A stretch of DNA of 32,127 nt from Frankia sp. AgB1.9 (lineage in GTDB: Bacteria > Actinomycetota > Actinomycetes > Frankiales > Frankiaceae), in assembly GCF_016786355.1 (NCBI RefSeq), contig NZ_JADWYX010000108.1:1-32127 (forward strand). The letters are read 5' to 3'. This document shows positions 14,768 through 22,411 of this stretch, in pieces (position 1 is the first letter of the stretch; every line of letters starts with the position of its first letter). The translations under genes and the position numbers were made by a program. The notes under the pieces are model-generated. The model was not told the origin of the DNA. It saw only the letters and a list, made by a program, of their open reading frames with translations, and did no database searches.

Positions 14768-14971
14768 TCAGGCTGGCCGGTCGGATACCGCTGCCGCCGC
14801 GGCCCGAAAGATTTCCGCCGGAATCTCGACGAGGACCTCGCCCGGGCCCGGCAGCACGGTGTCATCAGTCACGAGCGTGCCCTGGACGACGATGGTGCCG
14901 TGGTCGCTCGCGTAGACCTGAGGGCACGAGTTGGTTCCGCAGTCGTGGTCGGTCAGAGGTATAAGGCGCAT
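14768..14971 (-). CDS. Cys-motif small protein, orphan on the minus strand (67 aa)
   Basis: ATG 14971 is preceded by GAAAGGGCGGGAAC. The protein reads D-C-G-T-N-S-C-P-Q-V-Y (residues 10-20), then T-I-V-V-Q-G-T-L-V (26-34), then G-E-V-L-V-E-I-P-A-E-I-F-R-A-A-A-A-A-V. It is the same family as the proteins at 10172, 12084 and 15427, with Tyr for Phe after the CP motif. It has no XRE regulator beside it on the same strand; module 3 diverges from it across 455 nt. The in-frame extension upstream of this ATG lacks family similarity, so the short form is chosen. Confidence 0.78.
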   Translation of the reverse strand: MRLIPLTDHDCGTNSCPQVYASDHGTIVVQGTLVTDDTVLPGPGEVLVEIPAEIFRAAAAAVSDRPA

Positions 14972-15426
14972 GTTCCCGCCCTTTCGTGTGGAGCCCCCAG
15001 ATCCCTTCGGCGAACGTCGAGTTGGCGCCGCGGGACCCGGCCGACCGGGGATCGCCCCATCGGCGGACAGGACCGTGTTACTCGATTTGAGCACGCAATC
15101 GCGGAACACGCCGCCGATATACGTGGCCAACAGGTTCCACATCCGGACCCGTGGCAGACCACCTGCAGGCGTGAATTGCCTGGTAGACACGCTTCGCGTG
15201 AGCGTTTGTTGATTCATGCGAGTGTTCTTGCGTGGGGGGTGCCCGAATGGGCGCCTTGGCGGCTCCAGTTCGACGCGCCGGCCAGGTTCCCCGACTGCCG
15301 ACTTGGCGCCGCCGGTCTAGTATTCAGGCCTGGGAGATCATGTTCTTCCCAAGATCGATATTATTCACTCTGTCATTGCCGGTGGCGGTACTTGATGTTG
15401 AGCGCGCCGCGGAGGAAGTAGGAGCA
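14972..15426. other. Divergent intergenic region between two Cys-motif genes
   Basis: It should hold the promoters of the minus-strand gene at 14971 and the plus-strand gene at 15427. TTGCCG occurs at 15377-15382, as in the module 1 and 2 promoters, but no -10 box lies 17 bp away. TATTAT at 15353 is an alternative -10 with a poor -35. CACGC-TTC-GCGTG at 15188-15200 can form a small hairpin. No gene is supported. Confidence 0.4.
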
Positions 15427-15639
15427 ATGGAGCTCGTGCCGCTTGCCCAGTCCAGCTGCGGGACGTCGACCTGCCCAGGCGTCTTCGAGGCGTCTGACGG
15501 TTCCGTGGTCGTTCAGGGTTATGTTGTGCCTACGCAGCGCTACACCGACGGGGTGCCAGACGGGGAGGCTCGAGTCCAGATTCCTCGCGACCTGCTCATC
15601 AGAGCCGCGCGCAGTCTGCCAGACTGGGATGGACAGTAG
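15427..15639 (+). CDS. Cys-motif small protein of XRE module 3 (70 aa)
   Basis: The protein reads S-C-G-T-S-T-C-P-G-V-F (residues 10-20), then S-V-V-V-Q-G-Y-V-V-P (26-35), then D-G-E-A-R-V-Q-I-P-R-D-L-L-I-R-A-A-R-S-L. It is the same family as the other four, closest in the Cys motif to the 14971 protein and in the tail to the 10172 protein. ATG 15427 follows GGAGGAAGTAGGAGCA, where either GGAG can serve as ribosome site. The regulator gene begins 83 nt downstream, so the two probably form one transcript. Role inferred: partner of that regulator. Confidence 0.85.
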   Translation: MELVPLAQSSCGTSTCPGVFEASDGSVVVQGYVVPTQRYTDGVPDGEARVQIPRDLLIRAARSLPDWDGQ

Positions 15640-15722
15640 TCGGGCCGAGTAGCTGCGCCATCGGGCCCGGTGTACTGGGTCTCGACCCGGCGTAATTGTT
15701 CTCGCGGAAGCGGAGGGCCGTC

Positions 15723-16637
15723 GTGACGGACGATATTGTCGATGTCGTTCCGTCGCTTGGTGTTCCCGCGCTTGGTGCGGAGCCGGGCTCCTCGACATTG
15801 GCTGGGGAGCTCGGTCGCGCGCTTGCTGGGTTGCGCAAGCGCAAGGGGATGACGGGGGAGGAGCTCGGTCGGGCGATCGGCGCGAGTCAGGCGAAGATCT
15901 CGAAGATCGAGCGGGGTGCGCTGCGGCCGAGCCCGTTGGACGTCGAGAAGATCGTGTTGGCGCTGGATGGTTCGAAGGACGCCCTGCATGAGTTGGTGGG
16001 GCAGGCGACCGAGCTGCAGGCGCTGAGCAGCCGGCCGCGGTTGCCGCGTCGTGGCCCGGTCAACCAGCAGGACTACGCCGATCTTGAAAGTCGGGCGACG
16101 CTGGTGCGTGACTTCGAGCCGATCACCGTTCCAGGCCTGATGCAGATCAGTGAGTACACCCGCCGGGTGATCAACGCGTTCCACGCGGTCGACATCGGTG
16201 ACCACGAGTCGAAGTGGGCCGAGACGGCGGCGAAGGTGACACAGCGGCTCCAGCGCCAGGAGCGGCTCTACGACACCAACAAGACGTTTGAGTTCATCCT
16301 GCTGGAGAACCTGCTCAACAACATGTATGTCACTCCGGGGTACATGTTGGCGCAGGTCGACCGGATCGAGCAGATCGCGAAGCTGCCGAACGTGACGGTG
16401 CGGGTCGTCCCGATGACGGCCCAGCTCGGCCTGCCGCCGAGCCACGGATTCATGATCTTTGACGACGATGTGGTCGTCACCGAATCCCTGGATGCGACCG
16501 TCTACCAGGACCGGCGCAGCGTCGAGTTCTACACCCACTTCTTCGAGAGCTACCGCGAGCTCGCGAATGCCGACCTCGACGAGGTCCTCGAGCGCTACAA
16601 AGCGCGCTACGCCGACATGGCGATGCCCAAGCCCTGA
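15723..16637 (+). CDS. XRE-family regulator with DUF5753 domain, module 3 (304 aa)
   Basis: GTG 15723 has GGAGGG 5 nt upstream. The helix-turn-helix lies at about 27-83 (A-I-G-A-S-Q-A-K-I-S-K-I-E-R-G-A-L-R-P), followed by DUF5753 (about 115-295) with V-R-D-F-E-P-I-T-V-P-G-L-M-Q-I-S-E-Y-T-R-R-V, L-Q-R-Q-E-R-L-Y and a late V-V-V-T-E-S-L. It is intact but clearly diverged from the module 1 regulator, so it is an older paralogue rather than part of the tandem duplication. It probably controls its own module in the WhiJ/Scr1 manner (family knowledge; target not shown). A 75-bp palindrome follows 27 nt after its stop. Confidence 0.93.
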   Translation: MTDDIVDVVPSLGVPALGAEPGSSTLAGELGRALAGLRKRKGMTGEELGRAIGASQAKISKIERGALRPSPLDVEKIVLALDGSKDALHELVGQATELQALSSRPRLPRRGPVNQQDYADLESRATLVRDFEPITVPGLMQISEYTRRVINAFHAVDIGDHESKWAETAAKVTQRLQRQERLYDTNKTFEFILLENLLNNMYVTPGYMLAQVDRIEQIAKLPNVTVRVVPMTAQLGLPPSHGFMIFDDDVVVTESLDATVYQDRRSVEFYTHFFESYRELANADLDEVLERYKARYADMAMPKP

Positions 16638-16664
16638 ACCAGGCCGAGGGCGCGCTCGTCGCCT

Positions 16665-16739
16665 TGATCGCTGCTTCGGCCCTCTGGTGGCTGCGAGACA
16701 GCCCCGGGTACGACCATCCGAGGGTTGAAACGACGATCA
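16665..16739. repeat. 75-bp imperfect palindromic element, copy 2
   Basis: Arms of 26 nt lie at 16665-16690 and 16714-16739, beginning TGATCGCTGCTTCGG and ending GAAACGACGATCA. It sits between the regulator gene (plus, ends 16637) and the HAD gene (minus, ends 16859), so it may act as a two-way terminator. Just to the right, 16779-16812 carries a short direct repeat of GCGATGGCTCGGTG. Confidence 0.85.
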
Positions 16740-16858
16740 TCGAGCTGCCGGGGGACCGGGGGCGATCTCGCCGGAGACTGCGATGGCTCGGTGCGGGGCG
16801 ATGGCTCGGTGTGGTAGGTGCGGGGTCCGGAGTGCAGGCGATCTTGACCTGGGTGACC

Positions 16859-17647
16859 TCAGTCGAAAAGGCGCTCCAGGACGAGGGCGACCCCGTCCTG
16901 GTCGTTGGAGGCGGTTATCTCGTCGGCGGCCGCCAGGACCTCCGGGTGGGCGTTGGCCACGGCGACGGCGTGGCCGGCCCAGGCGAGCATCGGCAGGTCG
17001 TTGAGCATGTCGCCGAAGGCGACGACGTCCGCCGCGGTGACCCCGCGGGCGGTGGCGACCTCGGCGAGCGCGACGGCCTTGGAGACGCCGGCGCCGGCGA
17101 TCTCGATCAGCGTCTCGGTGGATCGGGTGACTACCGCCTCGGCGCCCGCGAGGGCCACGACCTTCTCGTAGACGTCGGCGAGCGACTCCCCGCTACGACG
17201 AACGAGCAGCTTGATGGGCGGCAGCGTCACCAGCAGGTCGGTCAGGTCGGCGACCAGCTCCAGCGGGTCCGGCCACATCGTGCGGAACCCGGGCTCCCGG
17301 CCGAACCTCAGCCCGCTCTCGACCGCGAAAGCGACATCCGGAACGATCTCCCGGATGGCCTGGGCCAGCCGCAGGGCGGCCTGCTGGTCGAGCTCACGAT
17401 GGTTGACCGTCGTCTGCGCGTCCAGGTCGTAGACGAGGGCACCGTTCGCGCAGACGGCGATGCCGGCGACCGAGGTCTTCGCGACGACGTCCGCCATCAC
17501 CCGGATCGGCCGGCCGGTCACGAACACGACGGTCGCGCCTTGCTCGCGCACCCGGCGCAGCGCTCGGCGTGTGCGCTCCGACACGGTGCCGTCCGACCGG
17601 ATCAGGGTTCCGTCCAGATCGGTGGCGACGATCGCGGGAGGGTACAC
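16859..17647 (-). CDS. HAD-superfamily phosphatase, Cof type (262 aa)
   Basis: All four HAD motifs are visible: D-L-D-G-T-L (10-15, with nucleophile and acid Asp), T-G-R-P (44-47), the motif III Lys in G-V-S-K-A (K190) and G-D-M-L-N-D-L-P-M-L (212-221). A C2-type cap lies between motifs II and III. Cof-type enzymes dephosphorylate small phosphosugars, nucleotides or cofactors such as FMN in the cytoplasm; the substrate cannot be told here. GTG 17647 is chosen because the motif I strand must start within about 10 residues, and the length then fits the family. It diverges from hisE across 228 nt that must contain both promoters; none is clear. Confidence 0.9.
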   Translation of the reverse strand: MYPPAIVATDLDGTLIRSDGTVSERTRRALRRVREQGATVVFVTGRPIRVMADVVAKTSVAGIAVCANGALVYDLDAQTTVNHRELDQQAALRLAQAIREIVPDVAFAVESGLRFGREPGFRTMWPDPLELVADLTDLLVTLPPIKLLVRRSGESLADVYEKVVALAGAEAVVTRSTETLIEIAGAGVSKAVALAEVATARGVTAADVVAFGDMLNDLPMLAWAGHAVAVANAHPEVLAAADEITASNDQDGVALVLERLFD

Positions 17648-17875
17648 AGCGACCCAGTCAACCAGCGCTGGGCCGTTCGCACCATGGTCATGTCGGGGCG
17701 CAGACGCCGACGGCTCCGTGTGACGGGGCCGTGCGTCTGTGCCGCTCGGACAGCGGGGCCCTGGGCAGCGGGCCCGCCCAGGTAACATGCGGTTCATGAG
17801 GTCTGTCGGCTGCACGCGCGCGTGCCTGGGCGCACGCGGTGGCGTCACCGCTTCCGCTGCCGAGAGCCGCCGGCC

Positions 17876-18139
17876 GTGAAGACCTTTGACGAGCTGTTCG
17901 TCGAGCTGTCCGCGAAGTGGCAGGACAAGACCCCGGGCTCCGGCTCCGTCGCCGCGCTCGAGGCCGGCGTGCACCACATCGGCAAGAAGCTGGTCGAGGA
18001 AGCCGCCGAGAGCTGGATGGCGGCCGAGTACGAGACCGGTGAGCGGGCCGCCGAGGAGCTCTCCCAGCTGATCTACTGGATTCAGCTCATGATGATCTCC
18101 CGCGGCCTCACCCCGGACGACGTCTACCTCCATCTCTGA
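17876..18139 (+). CDS. hisE: Phosphoribosyl-ATP pyrophosphatase HisE (87 aa)
   Basis: HisE hydrolyses phosphoribosyl-ATP to phosphoribosyl-AMP, the second step of histidine synthesis. The protein is the all-alpha, MazG-like HisE fold at the standard length, with KTFDELFVELSAKW at the start, the G-S-G-S-V-A-A-L-E-A-G-V-H-H-I-G-K-K segment and the metal-binding E-E-A-A-E-S-W motif (E-E-x-x-E). GTG 17876 is chosen because the upstream in-frame residues lack family similarity. hisG follows 113 nt later on the same strand, the usual actinobacterial hisEG pair. Confidence 0.95.
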   Translation: MKTFDELFVELSAKWQDKTPGSGSVAALEAGVHHIGKKLVEEAAESWMAAEYETGERAAEELSQLIYWIQLMMISRGLTPDDVYLHL

Positions 18140-18252
18140 CCCCGCACCCGGGTGTCGTATGCCCCTGGGGTGGCGCGGGTTTCAGGCGACGTCTGACCAC
18201 GTCGCGCCCCTTGCCCTGTGAGCGGCCGCCATCGGCCTGAGACGACACGGAC

Positions 18253-19104
18253 ATGATCATGCTGCGTATCGCGGTACCGAACAAGGGCGCGCTCTCCGCC
18301 GCCTCCAGCCAGCTGCTCGGCGATGCCGGGTACCACGTGAAGCGGGACGGCGCCGAGCTCGTCGTCGCCGACGTCGAGAACGACATCGAGTTCTTCTTCC
18401 TGCGCCCGCGCGACATCGCGGTCTACGTCGGCTCTGGCCGCCTCGATATCGGCATCACCGGCCGCGACCTGCTGCTGGACAGCGGGGTGCCGGCCCGGGA
18501 GCTCGTCGCGCTCGGCTTCGGGCACTCGACGTTTCGTTACGCGGCGCCGGAGGGGACGGTGACGGACGTCGAGGAGCTGGGCGGCCGGCGGATCGCCACG
18601 TCGTTCCCCGGGCTGGTCCGCGCGGACTTCGCTGCGCGTGGGCTGACCGCGCAGGTCGTCACGTTGGACGGGGCGGTGGAGACCGCTGTGCGTCTCGGCG
18701 TCGCGGACGCCGTCGCCGACGTCGTCGAGACCGGGCGCACGCTGCGCGCCGCGGGGCTGGAGCTCGTCGGTGAGCCGGTCATGCGGTCCGAAGCCATCTT
18801 GATCACCAAGCAGGGTGCGGAGCTCGCGTCGGCGCACGAGCGGCTGCTGCGCCGGGTCCAGGGCGTCCTCGTCGCCCGCCGGTACGTGATCATGGACTAT
18901 GACGCGCCGAACGACGTGCTGGACAAGGCGTGCGAGATCACCCCGGGCTTCGAGTCGCCCACGATCTCCCCGCTGGCCCGGGAGGGCTGGGTCGCGGTTC
19001 GGGCCATGGTGCTGAAGGACGAGGTCAACCGCACGATGGACGACCTGTGGGACCTCGGTGCCCGCGGCATCCTCGTCTCCGCGATCCAGGCCTGCCGCCT
19101 TTAG
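18253..19104 (+). CDS. hisG: ATP phosphoribosyltransferase HisG, long form (283 aa)
   Basis: HisG joins ATP and PRPP, the first committed step of histidine synthesis, and is feedback-inhibited by histidine. The sequence opens L-R-I-A-V-P-N-K-G-A-L-S and has the phosphoribosyl-binding loop D-A-V-A-D-V-V-E-T-G-R-T-L-R. Its C-terminal 75 residues form the ACT-like regulatory domain (S-P-T-I-S-P-L, then A-V-R-A-M-V) that defines the long, HisZ-independent form. ATG 18253 and ATG 18259 are both possible; homologues usually start at the second (MLRIAVPNKG). A strong terminator follows 27 nt after the stop. Confidence 0.96.
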   Translation: MIMLRIAVPNKGALSAASSQLLGDAGYHVKRDGAELVVADVENDIEFFFLRPRDIAVYVGSGRLDIGITGRDLLLDSGVPARELVALGFGHSTFRYAAPEGTVTDVEELGGRRIATSFPGLVRADFAARGLTAQVVTLDGAVETAVRLGVADAVADVVETGRTLRAAGLELVGEPVMRSEAILITKQGAELASAHERLLRRVQGVLVARRYVIMDYDAPNDVLDKACEITPGFESPTISPLAREGWVAVRAMVLKDEVNRTMDDLWDLGARGILVSAIQACRL

Positions 19105-19131
19105 CCCTCAAGGGGCATCCAGGAGTCCCGA

Positions 19132-19171
19132 ACGACGAAAGGCCCTGGGCGCGCCCGGGGCCTTTCGTCGT
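19132..19171. terminator. Bidirectional terminator between hisG and folE
   Basis: ACGACGAAAGGCCC (from 19132) and GGGCCTTTCGTCGT (to 19171) form a stem of about 19 bp with a single G-T wobble and a tight GC-rich turn. It lies between the convergent hisG and folE and reads as a terminator in both directions. Confidence 0.85.
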
Positions 19172-19184
19172 GACTGGCTGAGTG

Positions 19185-19889
19185 CTACCGGCGGTGGCTG
19201 CTCAGGATGAGGCTCATGCCCTCGTTGCGGGTCGCGGGGGAGAGGAACTGGCCCCGGACCGCGGACGTGACCGTGCAGGCCCCGGGCTTGCGGACCCCGC
19301 GCATCGACATGCACAGGTGCTCCGCCTCGACGACCACCATGACCCCACGCGGCTGGAGCACGTCCACCAGCGCGTCGGCGACCTGGGAGGTCAGTCGCTC
19401 CTGTACCTGCGGCCGGCGGGCATACAGGTCGACCAGCCGGGCCAGCTTCGACAGGCCGGTGATCTGGCCGTTCTCGTTCGGGATGTAGGCAACGTGCGCC
19501 TTCCCGGAGAAGACGACCAAGTGGTGCTCGCACAGCGACGAGAAGTCGATGTCGCGCACCAGCACCATCTCGTCGTGACCCTCGTCGAAGACGGTGGTCA
19601 GCACGTCGGCCGGGTCGCGGCCCAGCCCCTCGACCGCCTCCGCATAGGCGCGGGCGACCCGGTCGGGCGTCTTGCGCAGGCCCTCCCGGTCCGGGTCCTC
19701 GCCGATGCCGATCAGCAGCTCACGCACCGCCGCTGCGACGCGGTCGTGGTCGAACGGGCGTACCCGGCCGTTGCCCGGCCGGAACTCCGCGACGGCGGCG
19801 CCGGAACCTGACCCAGTTCCTGCCGCCGAACCGCCCTCGTCATCGAGGTGGTCGAGGTCGGCGGACAGGAGGTCGGTTTCGGACGTCAA
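19185..19889 (-). CDS. folE: GTP cyclohydrolase I FolE (234 aa)
   Basis: FolE converts GTP to dihydroneopterin triphosphate at the head of folate synthesis. The zinc ligands are present in S-S-L-C-E-H-H and A-E-H-L-C-M-S-M-R-G; G-K-A-H-V-A-Y-I-P and L-S-K-L-A-R-L-V are typical. The proposed start is TTG 19889: it overlaps the ftsH stop (TTGA) and has AAAGGA 7-8 nt upstream inside the last codons of ftsH. An in-frame GTG at 19934 lies within ftsH and lacks a ribosome site. The first 45 residues are acidic and Gly/Ala/Ser-rich, as in many actinobacterial FolE. Expression is probably coupled to ftsH. Confidence 0.95.
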   Translation of the reverse strand: MTSETDLLSADLDHLDDEGGSAAGTGSGSGAAVAEFRPGNGRVRPFDHDRVAAAVRELLIGIGEDPDREGLRKTPDRVARAYAEAVEGLGRDPADVLTTVFDEGHDEMVLVRDIDFSSLCEHHLVVFSGKAHVAYIPNENGQITGLSKLARLVDLYARRPQVQERLTSQVADALVDVLQPRGVMVVVEAEHLCMSMRGVRKPGACTVTSAVRGQFLSPATRNEGMSLILSSHRR

Positions 19890-22042
19890 CTGCGTTTCCT
19901 TTCGTCGTCGTTCGGCCACACCGGGGGCGCCCACGGGTTCGAGATCCGCGGGGCATCCGGCGGGGGCGCGGCCGGTGGCCCGGCCGGCCCGGTCGGGCCG
20001 TTGACGGGCCCGGAGACCGGGCCGTGGCCGGTGTCGGCACCCTGCCCAGGAGCGGCCGCCGGCTTGTTGAGGCCTGGCGAGCCGTTACCGGTCGGGTGAC
20101 CGTTTCCGTTCCCGTTGCCCTTGACCAGGTCGGCCACGTCGGACGCGACCAGACCCAGCTCGGCAGGGGTCTGCACGGGTGGACGATCCGACGGTACCCG
20201 TCGGCCGACGCCCGTGTAGAAGCCGCGAACCGGCCGCTTCTGAACGGTGGCGAAGGTCTCCAGCACGTCGTCCTTGCTGAGGGTCTCGGTGTCCATCAGC
20301 CGTAGGACGAGGTTGTCCAGCTCGTCGCGGTAGGTGTTCAGCACCTCCCAGGCCTCGTCGTGCGCGGCCTCGATGAGCTTGCGGACCTCGTTGTCGATCT
20401 CGCCGGCGACGGCCTCGGAGTAGTCGCGCTGGTGTCCGACCTCACGGCCGAGGAACACCTCACCCGACTCGGCGCCGAACTTCAGCGCGCCCAGCTTGTC
20501 GGACATGCCGTACTGGGTGACCATCGCGCGGGCGATCTGGGTCGCCTTCTCGATGTCGTCGCTCGCTCCGGTGGTCGGCTCGTGGAAGACGACTTCCTCC
20601 GCGGTCCGGCCGCCGAGCAGCACCGCCAGCTTGTCGAGCATCTCCGACCGGGTGGACAGGTACTTGTCCTCCAGCGGGAGCTGCATCGTGTAGCCGAGCG
20701 CCCGGCCCCGGGGCAGGATGGTGATCTTGTGGACCGGGTCGGAGTTCGGCAGCGCGTGTGCCACCAGGGCGTGTCCGCCCTCGTGGTAGGCGATCCGCTT
20801 CTTCTCCTTGTCGCTCATCGCCCGGGTCTTGCGCTCCGGGCCGGCGAGCACGCGGTCGATCGCCTCCTCCAGCAGCTCTGAGGAGATCAGCTTCTGGTCC
20901 CCGCGAGCGGTGAGAAGCGCCGCCTCGTTCAGCACGTTCGCGAGGTCCGCGCCGGTGAAGCCGGGCGTACGGCGGGCGATGACCAGCAGGTCGACGTCCG
21001 GGCCGATCGGCTTGCCCTTGGCGTGCACCTTGAGGATCGCCTCGCGGCCCAGCAGGTCCGGGCGGTCGACGACGATCTGCCGGTCGAACCGGCCCGGGCG
21101 CAGCAGCGCCGGGTCGAGGATGTCCGGCCGGTTGGTCGCGGCGATCAGGATGACGCCGCCCTTGACGTCGAAGCCGTCCATCTCGACGAGCAGCTGGTTG
21201 AGCGTCTGCTCGCGCTCGTCGTGGCCACCGCCGAGGCCTGCGCCACGGTGCCGGCCGACGGCGTCGATCTCGTCGACGAAGATGATCGCCGGCGCGTTCG
21301 CCTTGGCCTGCTCGAACAGGTCGCGGACCCGGCTCGCGCCGACACCGACGAACATCTCGACGAAGTCGGAGCCCGAGATCGAGTAGAACGGGACGCCAGC
21401 CTCGCCGGCGACCGCGCGGGCCAGCAGCGTCTTACCGGTGCCCGGTGGGCCGTACAGCAGCACGCCCTTGGGGATCTTGGCCCCGATGGCCTGGAATTTT
21501 CCTGGATTCTCCAGGAACTCCTTGATCTCCTGGAGTTCCTCCAGTGCCTCGTCGGCGCCGGCCACGTCCGCGAAGGTCGTCTTCGGTGTGTCCTTGTTGA
21601 CCAGCTTGGCCTTGGACTTGCCGAAGTTCATCACGCGGTTGCCGCCGCCCTGCATCTGGTTCATCAGGAACAGGAACAACGCGACCACGAGCACGAGAGG
21701 TAGCAGGTTGAGTAGCAGCGAGACCAGGACGTTGCTGCGCTCGACCTTGACCTCGTACGGGACGTTCTTGTCGTTCAACTCGGCGGCCAGCGAGACCGCC
21801 TGGTTGGTGACGTAGCTCGACTCGTACTTCTTGTCGTCCTTGGTCGTGATCTGGACTATCTGCTTGGAGTCCTCGATCGTGGCACTCTTGACCTGGCCAG
21901 CAGCGATCTTGGCCTGGATATCGTGCAGGTTCTCCTTGCTGTACTCCTTGGGACCCGACAACACGTTGGTCGTCAGGAAGATCACAAGCAGGACCAGGAG
22001 AGCCAGGACCACCCAGCCGCGGAAGATTCTTCTTGGAGTCAT
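19886..22042 (-). CDS. ftsH: ATP-dependent zinc metalloprotease FtsH (718 aa)
   Basis: FtsH is the membrane-bound AAA+ protease that removes damaged membrane proteins and regulatory proteins. Membrane helices lie at about 9-27 and 107-127, flanking a small extracytoplasmic domain. The AAA module has Walker A GPPGTGKT (198-205), Walker B F-V-D-E-I-D (255-260) and the second region of homology ending R-P-G-R-F-D. The protease site is HEGGH (420-424). A C-terminal tail of about 100 residues is rich in Pro, Gly and Asn, a usual actinobacterial extension. ATG 22042 has only a weak ribosome site (AGGCAG). folE overlaps its end. Confidence 0.97.
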   Translation of the reverse strand: MTPRRIFRGWVVLALLVLLVIFLTTNVLSGPKEYSKENLHDIQAKIAAGQVKSATIEDSKQIVQITTKDDKKYESSYVTNQAVSLAAELNDKNVPYEVKVERSNVLVSLLLNLLPLVLVVALFLFLMNQMQGGGNRVMNFGKSKAKLVNKDTPKTTFADVAGADEALEELQEIKEFLENPGKFQAIGAKIPKGVLLYGPPGTGKTLLARAVAGEAGVPFYSISGSDFVEMFVGVGASRVRDLFEQAKANAPAIIFVDEIDAVGRHRGAGLGGGHDEREQTLNQLLVEMDGFDVKGGVILIAATNRPDILDPALLRPGRFDRQIVVDRPDLLGREAILKVHAKGKPIGPDVDLLVIARRTPGFTGADLANVLNEAALLTARGDQKLISSELLEEAIDRVLAGPERKTRAMSDKEKKRIAYHEGGHALVAHALPNSDPVHKITILPRGRALGYTMQLPLEDKYLSTRSEMLDKLAVLLGGRTAEEVVFHEPTTGASDDIEKATQIARAMVTQYGMSDKLGALKFGAESGEVFLGREVGHQRDYSEAVAGEIDNEVRKLIEAAHDEAWEVLNTYRDELDNLVLRLMDTETLSKDDVLETFATVQKRPVRGFYTGVGRRVPSDRPPVQTPAELGLVASDVADLVKGNGNGNGHPTGNGSPGLNKPAAAPGQGADTGHGPVSGPVNGPTGPAGPPAAPPPDAPRISNPWAPPVWPNDDERKRS

Positions 22043-22411
22043 CTGCCTGGAGCGCTGGACACGCGCGCTCCACCCTCCTGACGTGTGTGCTGCCCTCGAT
22101 CGGGATTCCCTTGTGCCGAGGGTACCGCCGGCACGCGCATGTCACCCACGCGTACAGGTGAGGAACGGTTCGCCAGCCCGCCGTGTTCCGACGGCGATCG
22201 GCCGGAACCGGGCACGGAGCGCCCTTCGCCGGCTCCGCCTGGTCGGGCGCAGTGCCTGCTGCCCAGCCCTTGCTGTCCTGGCACCCGGAAGTCTCGGGTC
22301 GGAGCGAATCTAGGTCGGGTCCGTGGCGGGTTCGCGCTGCCGCCGATCTGGGAGGTTCGGAGCACTGAGGGCAGCCTTCCCAAGCGGGGCGGGGCCACGC
22401 GGAGCCGCCGG
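22043..22411. other. Intergenic region between tilS-hpt and ftsH
   Basis: This 369-nt space on the minus-strand gene line should hold the ftsH promoter, but I see no convincing -10/-35 pair. No coding frame or strong hairpin is supported. Confidence 0.4.
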
